DNA of 64,000 nucleotides from JAUNSR01 sp036655355 (GTDB taxonomy: Bacteria; Bacteroidota; Bacteroidia; Bacteroidales; JAUNSR01): assembly GCA_036655355.1 (NCBI GenBank), contig JAVVQG010000010.1:1-64000 (forward strand), read 5' to 3'. This document shows, piece by piece, positions 1-8,935 of the stretch (positions within the stretch are counted from its first letter, which is position 1; every line of letters begins with the position of its first letter). The notes under the pieces were generated by a model. That model was not told the origin of the DNA, made no database searches, and saw nothing but the letters and a program-made list of their open reading frames with translations. The translations under genes were made by a program, and so were the position numbers.

Positions 1-10
1 CATAAAGAAT

Positions 11-46
11 GCACCCCAAAAGTTTTTTGTCTAACTTTTGGGGTGC
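11..46. terminator. Inverted repeat, possible terminator
   Basis: Two perfect 12-base arms (GCACCCCAAAAG at 11-22 and CTTTTGGGGTGC at 35-46) enclose a T-rich 12-base loop. It lies downstream of the minus-strand transporter gene that ends at 107 and could end its transcript. There is no clear T-run after the stem on either strand, and the gene to the left lies outside the window. Confidence 0.45.
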
Positions 47-106
47 ACTTCAAAACACATTGTCTTCAGACAGCCTCCTCTCGTTTTATAATGAAGTCAG
101 ATGGAA

Positions 107-1459
107 TTAATCGTGGTGTTCGTTGTCTTTCACAAAGATCACGCAACAGGCGCCGATCAATAGCATCACGCCAGCCGTAACAAGCGCGTAAATTGATTTT
201 CCGTCGTAGAAGTAACGCACGATAATGGGTCCGTTTAACAACCCGTTGCAAATTTGGGGTAAGGTGATGAAGAAATTAAAGATCCCCATATAAACACCCA
301 TTTTAGCGGGAGGAAGGGAACCTGCCAAAATCGCATACGGCATGGAAAGAATACTTGACCAGGCGATACCTACTCCGATCATGGAGATAATCAGCAGGTT
401 CGGATCGTTAAAGAAATACATTGAGATCAGTCCCAATCCACCACACACCAATGCGATCGCATGCGTAATCTTTCTGCTGGTATAGCGTGCGATAATAGGA
501 AGGACCAAGGCGAATCCCATCGCTACGAAGTTGTATACCCCGAAGAGAACCCCCACCCAGTTTGCAGCTTCATTGTATGCTGCAGAACTTGAATCCGTGG
601 TGCCGTACAGGTGTTCGGCGACTGCAGGAGTGGTATAAACCCACAACGAAAATAGAGCGAACCAGGAGCAGAACTGCACCAGTCCCAGATTTTTCATCGT
701 AGAGGGCATGAAGCGGATGTTGTGCATCACCTCCATAAAGCCGTTACGCGACTCCTCTTCCAGTTTTTCACTCTGTTTGGTAACGGTATCTTCATGAAAC
801 TCTTTCTGAACCTCCGGCGGATACTCTTTGGTTTTGAAAATGGTCCACAAAATGGCTCCCATCAGTACGACCGCTCCGATGTAAAAGGAGTAGATCACAT
901 TTTTGGATACCTCTCCCGGAGCCGCTGTTTCGGCCATCCCGAACCAGTTTACCAGAATCCAGGGAAGCGCGGAAGCCACCACGGCACCCACTCCGATCAA
1001 GAAAGATTGGATGGCGAAGCCCAGCGTGCGTTGAGAGGAGGGGAGCATATCCGCCACGAGGGCGCGGAACGGCTCCATTGCCACATTGATCGACGCATCC
1101 ATAATCATCAGCATCCCCGCACCCACGATCAAAGGTGGCAGAATGGAGGCAAGAATAGCCGAATTGGGCATGAAAATCAAGGCAAGCGCCGTAAGGATCG
1201 CTCCTGCTAGAAAATAAGGTTTGCGTCGCCCCAACCCGTTCCAGGTCTTATCGGAATAATATCCGATGATGGGTTGGATGATCATCCCGGTAATGGGGGC
1301 GGCGAGCCAGAAAAGGGATAAACTCTCGATGTCGGCGCCAAAGTTCTGTAAAATGCGACTGGCATTGGCATTTTGAAGACCAAAGCCGAATTGAATTCCG
1401 AGAAATCCGAAACTCATGTTCCAGATTTGCCAAAAGGATAATTTAGGACGTTCTTTCAT
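107..1459 (-). CDS. MFS sugar/cation symporter (SLC45/MalA-like)
   Basis: Inner-membrane transporter of 450 residues with about twelve hydrophobic segments. Near the N-terminus it carries D-K-x-W-N-G-L-G-R-R-K-P-Y-F, the conserved cytoplasmic loop of sugar/cation symporters of the SLC45 and GPH type, preceded by a G-x-x-S-D segment. Known members of this family import maltose, sucrose or other oligosaccharides with protons. It lies directly downstream of a LacI-type regulator on the same strand and next to a starch locus, so maltose or maltodextrin uptake is the inferred role. The start is supported by a copy of the dispersed leader element ending 26 nt upstream. Substrate is inferred from context only. 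Confidence 0.85.
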   Translation of the reverse strand: MKERPKLSFWQIWNMSFGFLGIQFGFGLQNANASRILQNFGADIESLSLFWLAAPITGMIIQPIIGYYSDKTWNGLGRRKPYFLAGAILTALALIFMPNSAILASILPPLIVGAGMLMIMDASINVAMEPFRALVADMLPSSQRTLGFAIQSFLIGVGAVVASALPWILVNWFGMAETAAPGEVSKNVIYSFYIGAVVLMGAILWTIFKTKEYPPEVQKEFHEDTVTKQSEKLEEESRNGFMEVMHNIRFMPSTMKNLGLVQFCSWFALFSLWVYTTPAVAEHLYGTTDSSSAAYNEAANWVGVLFGVYNFVAMGFALVLPIIARYTSRKITHAIALVCGGLGLISMYFFNDPNLLIISMIGVGIAWSSILSMPYAILAGSLPPAKMGVYMGIFNFFITLPQICNGLLNGPIIVRYFYDGKSIYALVTAGVMLLIGACCVIFVKDNEHHD

Positions 1460-1485
1460 GGGTATATAGTCTATTTTAATATTAA

Positions 1486-1516
1486 GGTCAAAAGCGCCAT
1501 CTATAATATATATACC
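1486..1516 (-). repeat. Dispersed leader element, copy E
   Basis: Read on the minus strand this shows GGTATATA, then a 7-base insertion relative to the other copies, then TAGATGGCGC-TTTTGACC. It ends 26 nt before the start of the MFS gene and lies in the gap between the lacI-type gene and the MFS gene. Further upstream, at 1550-1571, is a small hairpin-forming sequence that starts ATGAAACCG and resembles the ATGAAATCG start of the full-length copies, 110 bp from the MFS start. Confidence 0.7.
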
Positions 1517-1578
1517 TTACATCTCTCCTCGGATATCTTATCGATAGAGATGAACCGGGACGGTTTCATCGGTATGTT

Positions 1579-2592
1579 TTAGCGCGTAGACTCTCTCACT
1601 AACAGTTTGGTCTTGATAATGCGACTTGCTATTCTGTGGTTTTCATCATTGTTTCTAAGGCGATTTAAAAGTAATTCCATTGCATTGATACCCACTTCCA
1701 CCCCTTGTTGGTCAACCGTTGTCAGTTTCGGATCGGTGTTACGGGCAACAAAACCGTCGGAGAATCCACAAATGGAGATTTCGTCGGGTACCTTCAGTCC
1801 GTTTCGCTTCACTGCGGTCAGAATTCCGGAAGCGGTTGCGTCATTGATGGCGAAAAATGCATCCGGACGGTTTTCTTTCTGCAGCAGGTGTGGCGTTCTT
1901 TCAAGGGCCTCCTCCTGGGTGTCGCAAATGATGATTAGCGACTCATCCACCGCTATTTTATTTTTTCGCAACGCATCGAGGTAACCGTTTTTTCGGTTTT
2001 TAGAGATTTCGAGATGTAGCGGTGCGGAATAAAACGCGATCCGTTTACAGCCCGTCCGGATCAGATGGTCCACCGCGTTGAAAGCCCCCGTGTAGTCATC
2101 CACTACGACGCGATCTGTAAGTAATCCGGTGCAGATGCGATCGAAGAATACGATCGGCACATCGCTGTCTATCACTTCTTGAAAATGATCGTAGTTCTGC
2201 GTGGTTTTAGCCAAAGAAGCCAGAATCCCGCAGACACGGGTACTCATGAGCGTTCTGACGCTTCGTACTTCCTTTTCATAATCTTCATGGCTCTGGCAGA
2301 TGATGATGCTGTAATCGTTCTCTTCGGCAACTTTTTCCATTCCGTTGATGACGGATGCAAAGAAGAAGTGCGTGATCTGAGGAATAATGATTCCAACAAT
2401 GTTCGTATGACTGGTTCGCAAACTAAGGGCCAATGCGTTCGGCTGATAATTGTGTGCGTGAGCGAACTCGTTCACTTTGTCTTTCGTGGCCTGGCTGATG
2501 TCGTGATGATTTCGTAAGGCTCTGGAAACGGTAGAAGGAGAGATATTGAGCTCTCGCGCAATATCTTTAATAGTCAGATGTCTGTTTTTCAT
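1579..2592 (-). CDS. LacI-family transcriptional regulator
   Basis: DNA-binding regulator of about 337 residues. The N-terminus reads LTIKDIARELNISPSTVSRAL, the helix-turn-helix of the LacI/GalR family, followed by the hinge helix (YQPNALALSLR) and a periplasmic-binding-like sugar domain (VGIIIP...FFASVINGMEKVAEE). An upstream ATG at 2631 would add 13 residues. The ATG at 2592 (MKNRHLTIKDI) fits the family better and was chosen. It diverges from susC and is followed by the MFS gene, 119 bp downstream. A perfect 16-bp palindrome in the divergent gap is its probable operator. Maltose or a maltodextrin is the likely effector, by context only. Confidence 0.92.
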   Translation of the reverse strand: MKNRHLTIKDIARELNISPSTVSRALRNHHDISQATKDKVNEFAHAHNYQPNALALSLRTSHTNIVGIIIPQITHFFFASVINGMEKVAEENDYSIIICQSHEDYEKEVRSVRTLMSTRVCGILASLAKTTQNYDHFQEVIDSDVPIVFFDRICTGLLTDRVVVDDYTGAFNAVDHLIRTGCKRIAFYSAPLHLEISKNRKNGYLDALRKNKIAVDESLIIICDTQEEALERTPHLLQKENRPDAFFAINDATASGILTAVKRNGLKVPDEISICGFSDGFVARNTDPKLTTVDQQGVEVGINAMELLLNRLRNNDENHRIASRIIKTKLLVRESTR

Positions 2593-2676
2593 TGATCTAG
2601 CGTGATTGTTTAAACGCAGTAAATCGGGCATCGGCTATTAAAAGATCGTTTACCTATCTTTTATCTTATTTCGTTG

Positions 2677-2684
2677 CAAATATA
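2677..2684 (-). promoter_or_regulatory. Candidate -7 box for the lacI-type gene
   Basis: On the minus strand this reads TATATTTG followed by C, matching the Bacteroidota -7 consensus TAnnTTTG(C). It lies 84 bp upstream of the chosen start. No clear TTTG -33 box sits at the usual 19-21 bp, so the promoter is partial on sequence. Confidence 0.45.
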
Positions 2685-2737
2685 ATTCCCCAGCATATAG
2701 AAAGCACTTCATGGTCCTTTTACTCAATGCAATGAAA

Positions 2738-2753
2738 CTGCAAACGTTTGCAG
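2738..2753. promoter_or_regulatory. LacI-type operator palindrome
   Basis: CTGCAAACGTTTGCAG is a perfect 16-bp palindrome with the central CG typical of LacI/GalR-family operators. It lies between the divergent lacI-type gene and susC. It is centred about 65 bp upstream of the susC -7 box and about 65 bp upstream of the lacI -7 box. That position would suit activation, or looping, at least as well as simple promoter blocking. Confidence 0.75.
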
Positions 2754-2806
2754 ATGAAATAGCCGTGTTTATAACCCTTCGTAAAAGGGTAAATAGAGAT
2801 TCGATT

Positions 2807-2814
2807 TACATTTG
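2807..2814 (+). promoter_or_regulatory. Candidate -7 box for the susC operon
   Basis: TACATTTG followed by TTGC matches the TAnnTTTG -7 consensus. It would give a 5' leader of about 140 nt before susC, which is usual for this gene family. No good -33 TTTG is seen 19-21 bp upstream, as expected if the promoter depends on an activator. Confidence 0.5.
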
Positions 2815-2959
2815 TTGCACTAATGCTCAGCTAATTTAATCTTATTTATTATATTAACATTAAAAAATAGAGTACTGGAACTATGAATTAACACATTTTT
2901 TTAGTCTTGATTCCGATATAACTGAATATCAATAATTTCTAATCTTAAATATAATCTGC

Positions 2960-5941
2960 ATGAAGCACGTTTTTCTTACCCTCAAGAGAACAATTCTGCC
3001 CATATTGGCCGGGTTGTTCGTATGTATAGGAGCTTTTGCACAACAGATCACCGTGAAAGGTATCGTTAAGGATACAGCCGGTGAACCGATTGTAGGTGCA
3101 AATATTCTGGAAAAAGGAACAACGAACGGTGTCTCTTCGGACATCGACGGAAAGTTCCAGTTCGAAGCAAAGAATGGCTCTACGATTCAGGTCTCGTTCA
3201 TCGGGTATCTGACACAGGATGTGACTGCATCGACTAAACCCCTTGTTATTGTTTTACAAGACGACGCCATAGAGTTGGAAGCAGCGGTGGTAATCGGTTA
3301 CGGTACTGTCAAAAAAGCGGATGCCACCGGTTCGGTGATCGCGATTAAACCCGATAAGATGAATCGCGGTTTGACAACGAATGCACAAGACATGATTTCC
3401 GGTAAGATCGCCGGTGTGAATGTCACTTCTTCAGGTGGTGCACCGGGTGCGGGAGCAACGATCCGTATTCGTGGAGGTTCCTCTTTGTCGGCAAGTAACG
3501 ACCCGTTGATCGTTATTGACGGTTTGGCGATGGATAACGACGGAATCAAAGGGGTATCGAACTTCTTAAGTACGGTTAATCCGAACGATATCGAAAGTTT
3601 CACCGTATTGAAAGATGCTTCGGCAACAGCGATTTACGGTTCGCGCGCTTCAAATGGTGTAATCATCATCACCACGAAGAAAGGACAGGCCGGATCTCGT
3701 CCAACTGTTTCTTACGATGGGAATTTCTCCGTAAGTACCAAAACCAATGGTATTGAGGTATTGACTGGCGATGAGTTCAGAGCGTTGGCACAGTCCATGT
3801 ATAGCGATCAGCCCGATGTGATCTCCAAACTGGGAACAGCCAACACCGATTGGCAGAATGAAATCTTCCGCACCGCATTCGGTACCGACCATACGGTGAC
3901 GGTAGCAGGGGGATTGAAGAACATGCCTTACCGCGCTTCATTGGGGTATACGAATCAAGACGGTATCCTGAAGACTTCAAACTTCGAACGCTATACCGCA
4001 TCGTTTAACGTGAGTCCAACATTCTTCGACAACCACCTGATTGTGAATCTGAACGGTAAAGGGATGATCACGAACAACCGTTTTGCGGATACCGGTGCGA
4101 TCGGAGCCGCATTGACAATGGACCCCACTCAGTCTGTATTCGACAGCCGTCCCGAATATGAAACGTTTGGCGGTTATTTCCAATGGTACGGTACCGACAA
4201 GGATACCGGCAACCAGACTTACAACAACTTGGCGACCGGTAATCCGGTGGCACTCCTTGATTTGAAAAATGAGAAATCAAATGCGAAGAGCTTTATCGGT
4301 AACGCGCAGTTCGACTATAAGTTTCATTTCCTACCCGAACTGAAAGCGAATCTGAACCTGGGTCTGGATGTTTCAAACGGGAAACAGAACCTGTATGTTC
4401 CGGCTATCGCTGCTTCAGATCACTTGTACGGCCGTACAGGATATGACAAACAACACAAAACAAACAAATCATTGGATTTCTATCTTCAGTATATGAAGGA
4501 ATTCAATAACCAGACGCTGGATGTGATGGCGGGTTATGCTTGGCAGCATTTCTATCGCAGCGGCGATTCCTATTATGAAGGAGTTGTGGATCAGTTTAAT
4601 CCGCGTGCCAACGAATGGAAGACGGAGAGTTATCTGGTTTCTTTCTTCGGTCGTGTGAATTATAACCTGATGGGTCGCTACCTGCTGACCGCTACGTTGC
4701 GCGAAGATGGTACCTCCCGCTTCTCGAAAGACAACCGTTGGGGACTTTTCCCATCCGTTGCTTTGGGTTGGAAAGTGAATGAAGAGGCTTTCATGAAGGA
4801 TCTGAAGGTGGTTTCCGACTTGAAACTTCGTTTGGGCTATGGGGTAACGGGACAACAAAACCTGAATCAGGGTGATTATCCGTACATCCCTTCTTATGTG
4901 ATCAATAAAGACGGCGCTTATTATCCGATCGGAGGAGATTTCCTACCTACCTACCGTCCGAACGCATACAATAAAAACCTCAAATGGGAGGAAACAACTA
5001 CCTACAACGCGGGTATTGATTTCGGATTCCTACAGAATAGAATCACCGGTACGGTAGAGGTTTATTCTCGCGAAACGAAAGACCTTCTGAATATGGTGGA
5101 CGTGTCTGCCGGTACGAACTTCAAAAACCGTGTAATCAGTAACATCGGATCGCTTGAAAATAAAGGGATTGAATTCGCGATCAATGCGAAGCCGATCGTG
5201 ACAGACGATCTGATCTGGGATGTGAGTTATAACGTTACCTACAATAAAAATAAAATCACCAAACTGACTACCGGTAATACCGAAGGGTATGTGGTAGCTA
5301 CAGGAGGTATCTCTCAGGGTACGGGTAACAATGCACAGGCTCATGCCGTAGGCCATGCCGCCAGTTCATTCTATGTGTACGAACAGGTGTATGATCCGAA
5401 CGGTAAACCAATCGAAGGTTTGTTCGTTGACCGTAACGGCGATGGTATCATCAATGAAAAAGATAAATACTTCTATGAAAAACCGGCAGGCGACGTGTTG
5501 ATGGGATTCAGCTCTAAACTTACTTACAAAGGATGGGACTTCGGTTTCTCTCTTCGTGCAAGCATCGGCAACTATATTTATAATGATGTTGACGCGGATC
5601 GTGCGAATGTCGGACAGGCAAGCATCTGGTCTACTTCGGGATTCTTTGCGAATCGTCCGAGATCAGCCTTCGAAACGAACTTCCAGGGACTGACGGATTA
5701 CTTTATGTCTGACTACTATGTACAGAACGGTTCGTTCTTAAGATGTGACAACATTACATTGGGTTATACATTTAAGAATCTGTTCAACAAAGGTGTAGTG
5801 GCCCGCGTATACGGTACTGTTCAGAATCCGTTCGTAATCACTAAATACAAAGGACTTGATCCGGAAGTAAGCGGTGGTATCGATAACAACATTTATCCTC
5901 GTCCGTTGATCTCTCTTGTAGGATTAAGTGTCAGCTTCTAA
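2960..5941 (+). CDS. susC: SusC-like TonB-dependent outer-membrane transporter (starch locus)
   Basis: Outer-membrane importer of 993 residues that takes up oligosaccharides with energy from TonB. In order it shows a signal peptide (about 1-28, ending AFAQ), a carboxypeptidase-regulatory-like domain with GTTNGVSSDIDGKF (about 31-105), the region VVIGYGTVKKADATGSV, a plug domain with SLSASNDPLIVIDGL and ATAIYGSRASNGVIIITTKKG (to about 240), then the beta-barrel ending in V-S-F. It has no STN signalling domain. Length matches family members of about 1000 residues. The close match of the next gene to starch SusD, and the downstream amylase, point to maltooligosaccharide uptake. It starts a susC-susD-susE-susF series. 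Confidence 0.95.
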   Translation: MKHVFLTLKRTILPILAGLFVCIGAFAQQITVKGIVKDTAGEPIVGANILEKGTTNGVSSDIDGKFQFEAKNGSTIQVSFIGYLTQDVTASTKPLVIVLQDDAIELEAAVVIGYGTVKKADATGSVIAIKPDKMNRGLTTNAQDMISGKIAGVNVTSSGGAPGAGATIRIRGGSSLSASNDPLIVIDGLAMDNDGIKGVSNFLSTVNPNDIESFTVLKDASATAIYGSRASNGVIIITTKKGQAGSRPTVSYDGNFSVSTKTNGIEVLTGDEFRALAQSMYSDQPDVISKLGTANTDWQNEIFRTAFGTDHTVTVAGGLKNMPYRASLGYTNQDGILKTSNFERYTASFNVSPTFFDNHLIVNLNGKGMITNNRFADTGAIGAALTMDPTQSVFDSRPEYETFGGYFQWYGTDKDTGNQTYNNLATGNPVALLDLKNEKSNAKSFIGNAQFDYKFHFLPELKANLNLGLDVSNGKQNLYVPAIAASDHLYGRTGYDKQHKTNKSLDFYLQYMKEFNNQTLDVMAGYAWQHFYRSGDSYYEGVVDQFNPRANEWKTESYLVSFFGRVNYNLMGRYLLTATLREDGTSRFSKDNRWGLFPSVALGWKVNEEAFMKDLKVVSDLKLRLGYGVTGQQNLNQGDYPYIPSYVINKDGAYYPIGGDFLPTYRPNAYNKNLKWEETTTYNAGIDFGFLQNRITGTVEVYSRETKDLLNMVDVSAGTNFKNRVISNIGSLENKGIEFAINAKPIVTDDLIWDVSYNVTYNKNKITKLTTGNTEGYVVATGGISQGTGNNAQAHAVGHAASSFYVYEQVYDPNGKPIEGLFVDRNGDGIINEKDKYFYEKPAGDVLMGFSSKLTYKGWDFGFSLRASIGNYIYNDVDADRANVGQASIWSTSGFFANRPRSAFETNFQGLTDYFMSDYYVQNGSFLRCDNITLGYTFKNLFNKGVVARVYGTVQNPFVITKYKGLDPEVSGGIDNNIYPRPLISLVGLSVSF

Positions 5942-5949
5942 TCATAACT

Positions 5950-6063
5950 TAAATAGACGATATACAAATGAAATCGCCACAGCTCATCTAAGGTTGAGAT
6001 ACCCAACAGAAGGTATATAGATGGCGCATTTGACCTTAATGTTAATAAATAGACGATATACAA
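5950..6063 (+). repeat. Dispersed leader element, copy A (full length)
   Basis: This fills the susC-susD gap. A 25-bp sequence at 5950-5974 is repeated exactly at 6046-6070, so the translation start context ATATACAAATGAAAT occurs twice, 96 bp apart. The first starts a mini-ORF at 5968-5991 (M-K-S-P-Q-L-I-stop); the second is the susD start at 6064. Between them lie CGCCA...TGGCG outer arms, a CTCA...TGAG hairpin and an ATACC...GGTAT hairpin. The core GGTATATAGATGGCGCATTT begins at 6012 and ends 28 nt before susD. Confidence 0.8.
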
Positions 6064-7635
6064 ATGAAATTCAGATATATAAAATCACTTTTGCCGGCGG
6101 CTTCCCTTTGTCTCTCTTTGGGATTGACCTCTTGCATCGGCGACTTGGATGTTAAGCCAATCGACCCGAGTATTACACAGGAGTTCTATCAGGACGAAGT
6201 GTTCTACAAGATTTATGCAACAATGAGTTTGACCGGTCAGGAAGGACCTGCCGGAAACGGGGATGTGGACGGTATCGATGAGGGTACTTCCGGATTCTAC
6301 CGTTTGATCTGGAACCTTAACGAGCTGCCTACCGATGAGGCTGCCTGCTCGTGGGGTGACCCCGGTATACCGGAAATGAACTTTATCCGCTGGTCTTCTT
6401 CGCACGATCAGCTGAAAGGACTTTACGGCCGCTTGTATTTTGACGTTACCCTTTGCAACCACTTTTTGGAACAGACTGAAGGCAAGAGCGACGACAAGAG
6501 TATAAAACAGCGTGCCGAAGCTCGTTTCATGCGTGCCATGAATTATTATTATCTGCTGGACTTCTTTGGAAACGTACCTTTCACAACCGTCATCTCCGAG
6601 GAACTTCCGAAGCAGATCGCACGTGCGGAACTGTATGCCTTCATTGAACAAGAACTTTCCGAATGTGAAGCCGATATGTATGCTGCCGGACAGGCACCGT
6701 ACGGACGTGCAGACGTTGTGGCCAACTGGTTGCTTCGTTCCCGACTTTACCTCAACGCTGAGATATACACAGGTACCGCACAATGGGCGCAAGCAGCCAA
6801 TTATGCTAAAAAAGTGATGGATGAAGGAGCTTACAAACTCACAGACAACTACAAACACCTGTTTATGGGCGATAACGACGGCTCTTCTGTCAACAAGGCG
6901 AAAGAGGAAATCATCCTTCCGATCGCAGCAGACGGCAAGCGTACGCAATGTTATGCTTCGGCTCAGTTTATCGTAGCATCCACCCATACCGAAGGGATGA
7001 ACAGCTGGGGTACGAGCGAAGGTTGGGGTGGTAACCGCGCCCGTGCCGCTTTGGTGAAGAAATTCTTTACAGACGGTGTGATTCCTGCCGATGCGGATAA
7101 AACAGACCTTTCTACTCTGGGTGATGAGCGTGCCATGTTCTTCGCGGCAGACCGTACGGTTGAAATCAAAAAAATGGCAACATTCAAAGAGGGACTTTCC
7201 GTGGCTAAATTCAGTAACCTAAGAGCTGACGGCGGTGTTACGAGCGACCCTAAATTTGTGGATATGGATATTCCGTTCTTAAGAAAAGCCGAAGCTTACC
7301 TCACCTTTGCAGAAGCCACGCTTCGTATGGGCGGTAGTGCGGCGGATGCCCTGGCAGCGGTGAATGAGTTGAGACGCAGAGCCGGTGCAACACCATTCGG
7401 GAATATCGACTTAGATCGCATCCTCGATGAAAAAGCCCGTGAGTTCTACTTCGAAGGACATCGTCGTACCGACCTGATCCGATACGGTTATTTCGCAGGA
7501 AGTACAGATTATAAATGGGATTGGAAAGGGGGCGCAGCCAACGGCACGCAGGTAGATAAAATCTATAACCTCATGCCGCTTCCTGCATCCGATCTGAATG
7601 CAAATACCAACCTGGCACAGAACCCGGGTTATTAA
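6064..7635 (+). CDS. susD: SusD starch-binding outer-membrane lipoprotein
   Basis: Surface lipoprotein of 523 residues that acts as the lid and glycan-binding partner of SusC. It has a lipoprotein signal ending LTSC (Cys24). From memory of the Bacteroides thetaiotaomicron starch SusD, many segments line up: ITSC/LTSCI-DLD near the N-terminus, D-E-G-x-SGFYR, NELPTDE, QAPFGRAD or QAPYGRAD, NWLLR-RLYLNA, and KYLWDWKGGA or YKWDWKGGA near the C-terminus. It is therefore closer to true starch SusD than the two other SusD genes in this window. A full-length dispersed leader element precedes it. Confidence 0.95.
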   Translation: MKFRYIKSLLPAASLCLSLGLTSCIGDLDVKPIDPSITQEFYQDEVFYKIYATMSLTGQEGPAGNGDVDGIDEGTSGFYRLIWNLNELPTDEAACSWGDPGIPEMNFIRWSSSHDQLKGLYGRLYFDVTLCNHFLEQTEGKSDDKSIKQRAEARFMRAMNYYYLLDFFGNVPFTTVISEELPKQIARAELYAFIEQELSECEADMYAAGQAPYGRADVVANWLLRSRLYLNAEIYTGTAQWAQAANYAKKVMDEGAYKLTDNYKHLFMGDNDGSSVNKAKEEIILPIAADGKRTQCYASAQFIVASTHTEGMNSWGTSEGWGGNRARAALVKKFFTDGVIPADADKTDLSTLGDERAMFFAADRTVEIKKMATFKEGLSVAKFSNLRADGGVTSDPKFVDMDIPFLRKAEAYLTFAEATLRMGGSAADALAAVNELRRRAGATPFGNIDLDRILDEKAREFYFEGHRRTDLIRYGYFAGSTDYKWDWKGGAANGTQVDKIYNLMPLPASDLNANTNLAQNPGY

Positions 7636-7636
7636 T

Positions 7637-7675
7637 GCACATTGACTTTGGTGTTAAATAATTAATAATAGACAA
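7637..7675 (+). repeat. Degenerate leader element before susE-like gene
   Basis: The short gap after susD contains GCACATTGAC, then TGTTAA, then AATAGACAAATG. These match the right end of the dispersed element (GCGCATTTGAC, TGTTAA, AATAGAC...AAATG), with the GAC triplet 29 nt from the start codon as in copy A. The hairpins and the GGTATATAGATG part are missing. Confidence 0.4.
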
Positions 7676-8860
7676 ATGAAGAAACTACTTTATATAGTTA
7701 GTCTGGTGGGACTAATGAGCTTTGCGGGATGCGAGGATGATAAGAGTCCGGTCATCAATCCGGAAGCCTTAACCGGAGACCTCTCCTTTCATTTAAATGA
7801 GCCTTCTTACAGTACGACGACTTATGTGCTTACCGAAGAGAATGCCGAAGAAATGATGGACGATCTGACCTGTGTTCAACCCGAATATGGCTTCACCGCG
7901 GCAGTAAACTACTCGGTGGAAGTCTCTTTCGGAGCGGATTTCGAAGGCGATGTAATTGCGTTGCCGACTTCTGTAAACGGAGAGAAAGTGGCCGTAACGA
8001 CTAAAGAGATGAACAAAGCGATCCTGCAGTTGTGGGGCGATGGCAATTATACACAGGATCTTAATCCGACTGACGTGTATGTACGTCTGAAAGCTTTTAT
8101 CAGCAGTGCAACCGCAACGCCGATGGATGAGGTGCTGATCGTTAAGCCGCTCTATTCGAATGTGATCAAGTTGAATATACTTCCTTACTACGCGGTACTC
8201 AAAGATGCGGATCCGGCATTCTATTACCTGATCGGATTAAATGGCATGTGGGATAACGCATCCGACAAAATCGGAGCGTCTTTGTGGCCGATGAGTTTGT
8301 CACCGGACTTCAAATACGATCCGGTAACCGGAGCGGGTGAGTTTATCTATACAGGATACTTCACTACGGATAACGGATTCAAACTGATCGGTATCGTGGG
8401 TAGCTGGGATGAACAATGGGGGTCTTCAGACGGAGGTACTACCTTCGTACGCAATGATGGCGGCTCTCAAAATATCTTCGTGCCGGAAAATGGTTATTAC
8501 GAACTGAAACTGAACTCGAAAGATCATAAGCTCTCAATCACCAAATTAGATAAAGAGTACACGGTTTACACCTCGATCCAATGTTTGGGCGACTTTACGA
8601 GCTGGACGGACGGTGCACCGGTAGAGATGACTCCGATTCCGGGAGAGAATCCGCATTCATGGTCCGCAACCGTAACGATCGATGCGGAAGGTGGGGTTAA
8701 ATTCCGTGCAGATCAGGCGTGGGGAACCAGTTGGGGTGGAAAAACATTCCCATATGCCCTCACTCCGTCGGGAGATAATATCCCTGGCAAGCCGGGAACT
8801 TATATTGTGGTATTCAACGATATCGATGGTAACTATTTCTTCTATCCGGTAGAAGAATAA
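7676..8860 (+). CDS. susE: SusE-like starch-binding outer-membrane lipoprotein
   Basis: Lipoprotein of 394 residues with a signal ending SFAGC (Cys19) followed by EDDK, the acidic pattern that sends Bacteroidota lipoproteins to the cell surface. An N-terminal SusE-type domain (about 25-165, with the phrase VLTEENAEEMM) is followed by two beta-rich modules of the SusE/SusF carbohydrate-binding type. The last has GDFTSWTDGAPVEM...WSATVTI...VKFRADQAWGTSWGG. In the model locus SusE binds starch but is not essential for import. The assignment rests on its domains and its position as the third gene. Confidence 0.88.
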   Translation: MKKLLYIVSLVGLMSFAGCEDDKSPVINPEALTGDLSFHLNEPSYSTTTYVLTEENAEEMMDDLTCVQPEYGFTAAVNYSVEVSFGADFEGDVIALPTSVNGEKVAVTTKEMNKAILQLWGDGNYTQDLNPTDVYVRLKAFISSATATPMDEVLIVKPLYSNVIKLNILPYYAVLKDADPAFYYLIGLNGMWDNASDKIGASLWPMSLSPDFKYDPVTGAGEFIYTGYFTTDNGFKLIGIVGSWDEQWGSSDGGTTFVRNDGGSQNIFVPENGYYELKLNSKDHKLSITKLDKEYTVYTSIQCLGDFTSWTDGAPVEMTPIPGENPHSWSATVTIDAEGGVKFRADQAWGTSWGGKTFPYALTPSGDNIPGKPGTYIVVFNDIDGNYFFYPVEE

Positions 8861-8872
8861 TCTTAAAAACAT

Positions 8873-8895
8873 CCGTCGCCTGATTCAGGCGACGG
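8873..8895 (+). terminator. Intercistronic GC-rich hairpin
   Basis: CCGTCGCCTGA and TCAGGCGACGG form an 11-bp perfect stem with a single base between the arms, so a real RNA hairpin would have a shortened stem. There is no T-run after it, so it is more likely an mRNA-stabilising or partial attenuation hairpin between the susE-like and susF-like genes than a full terminator. Confidence 0.5.
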
Positions 8896-8935
8896 GTGAC
8901 TTTCACAAATCATTAGCGATTTAATACTGAAAACA

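Noticed and set aside
5950..6070. 25-bp direct repeats around copy A read as a target-site duplication of a transposon
   Set aside because: 25 bp is long for a target duplication, no terminal inverted repeats or transposase are seen, and the same 96-bp spacing recurs at 49963-50059 before another gene, so the repeat belongs to the element.
6085..6987. 300-codon minus-strand frame inside susD
   Set aside because: Antisense shadow of a well-matched SusD gene, with a composition not typical of protein.
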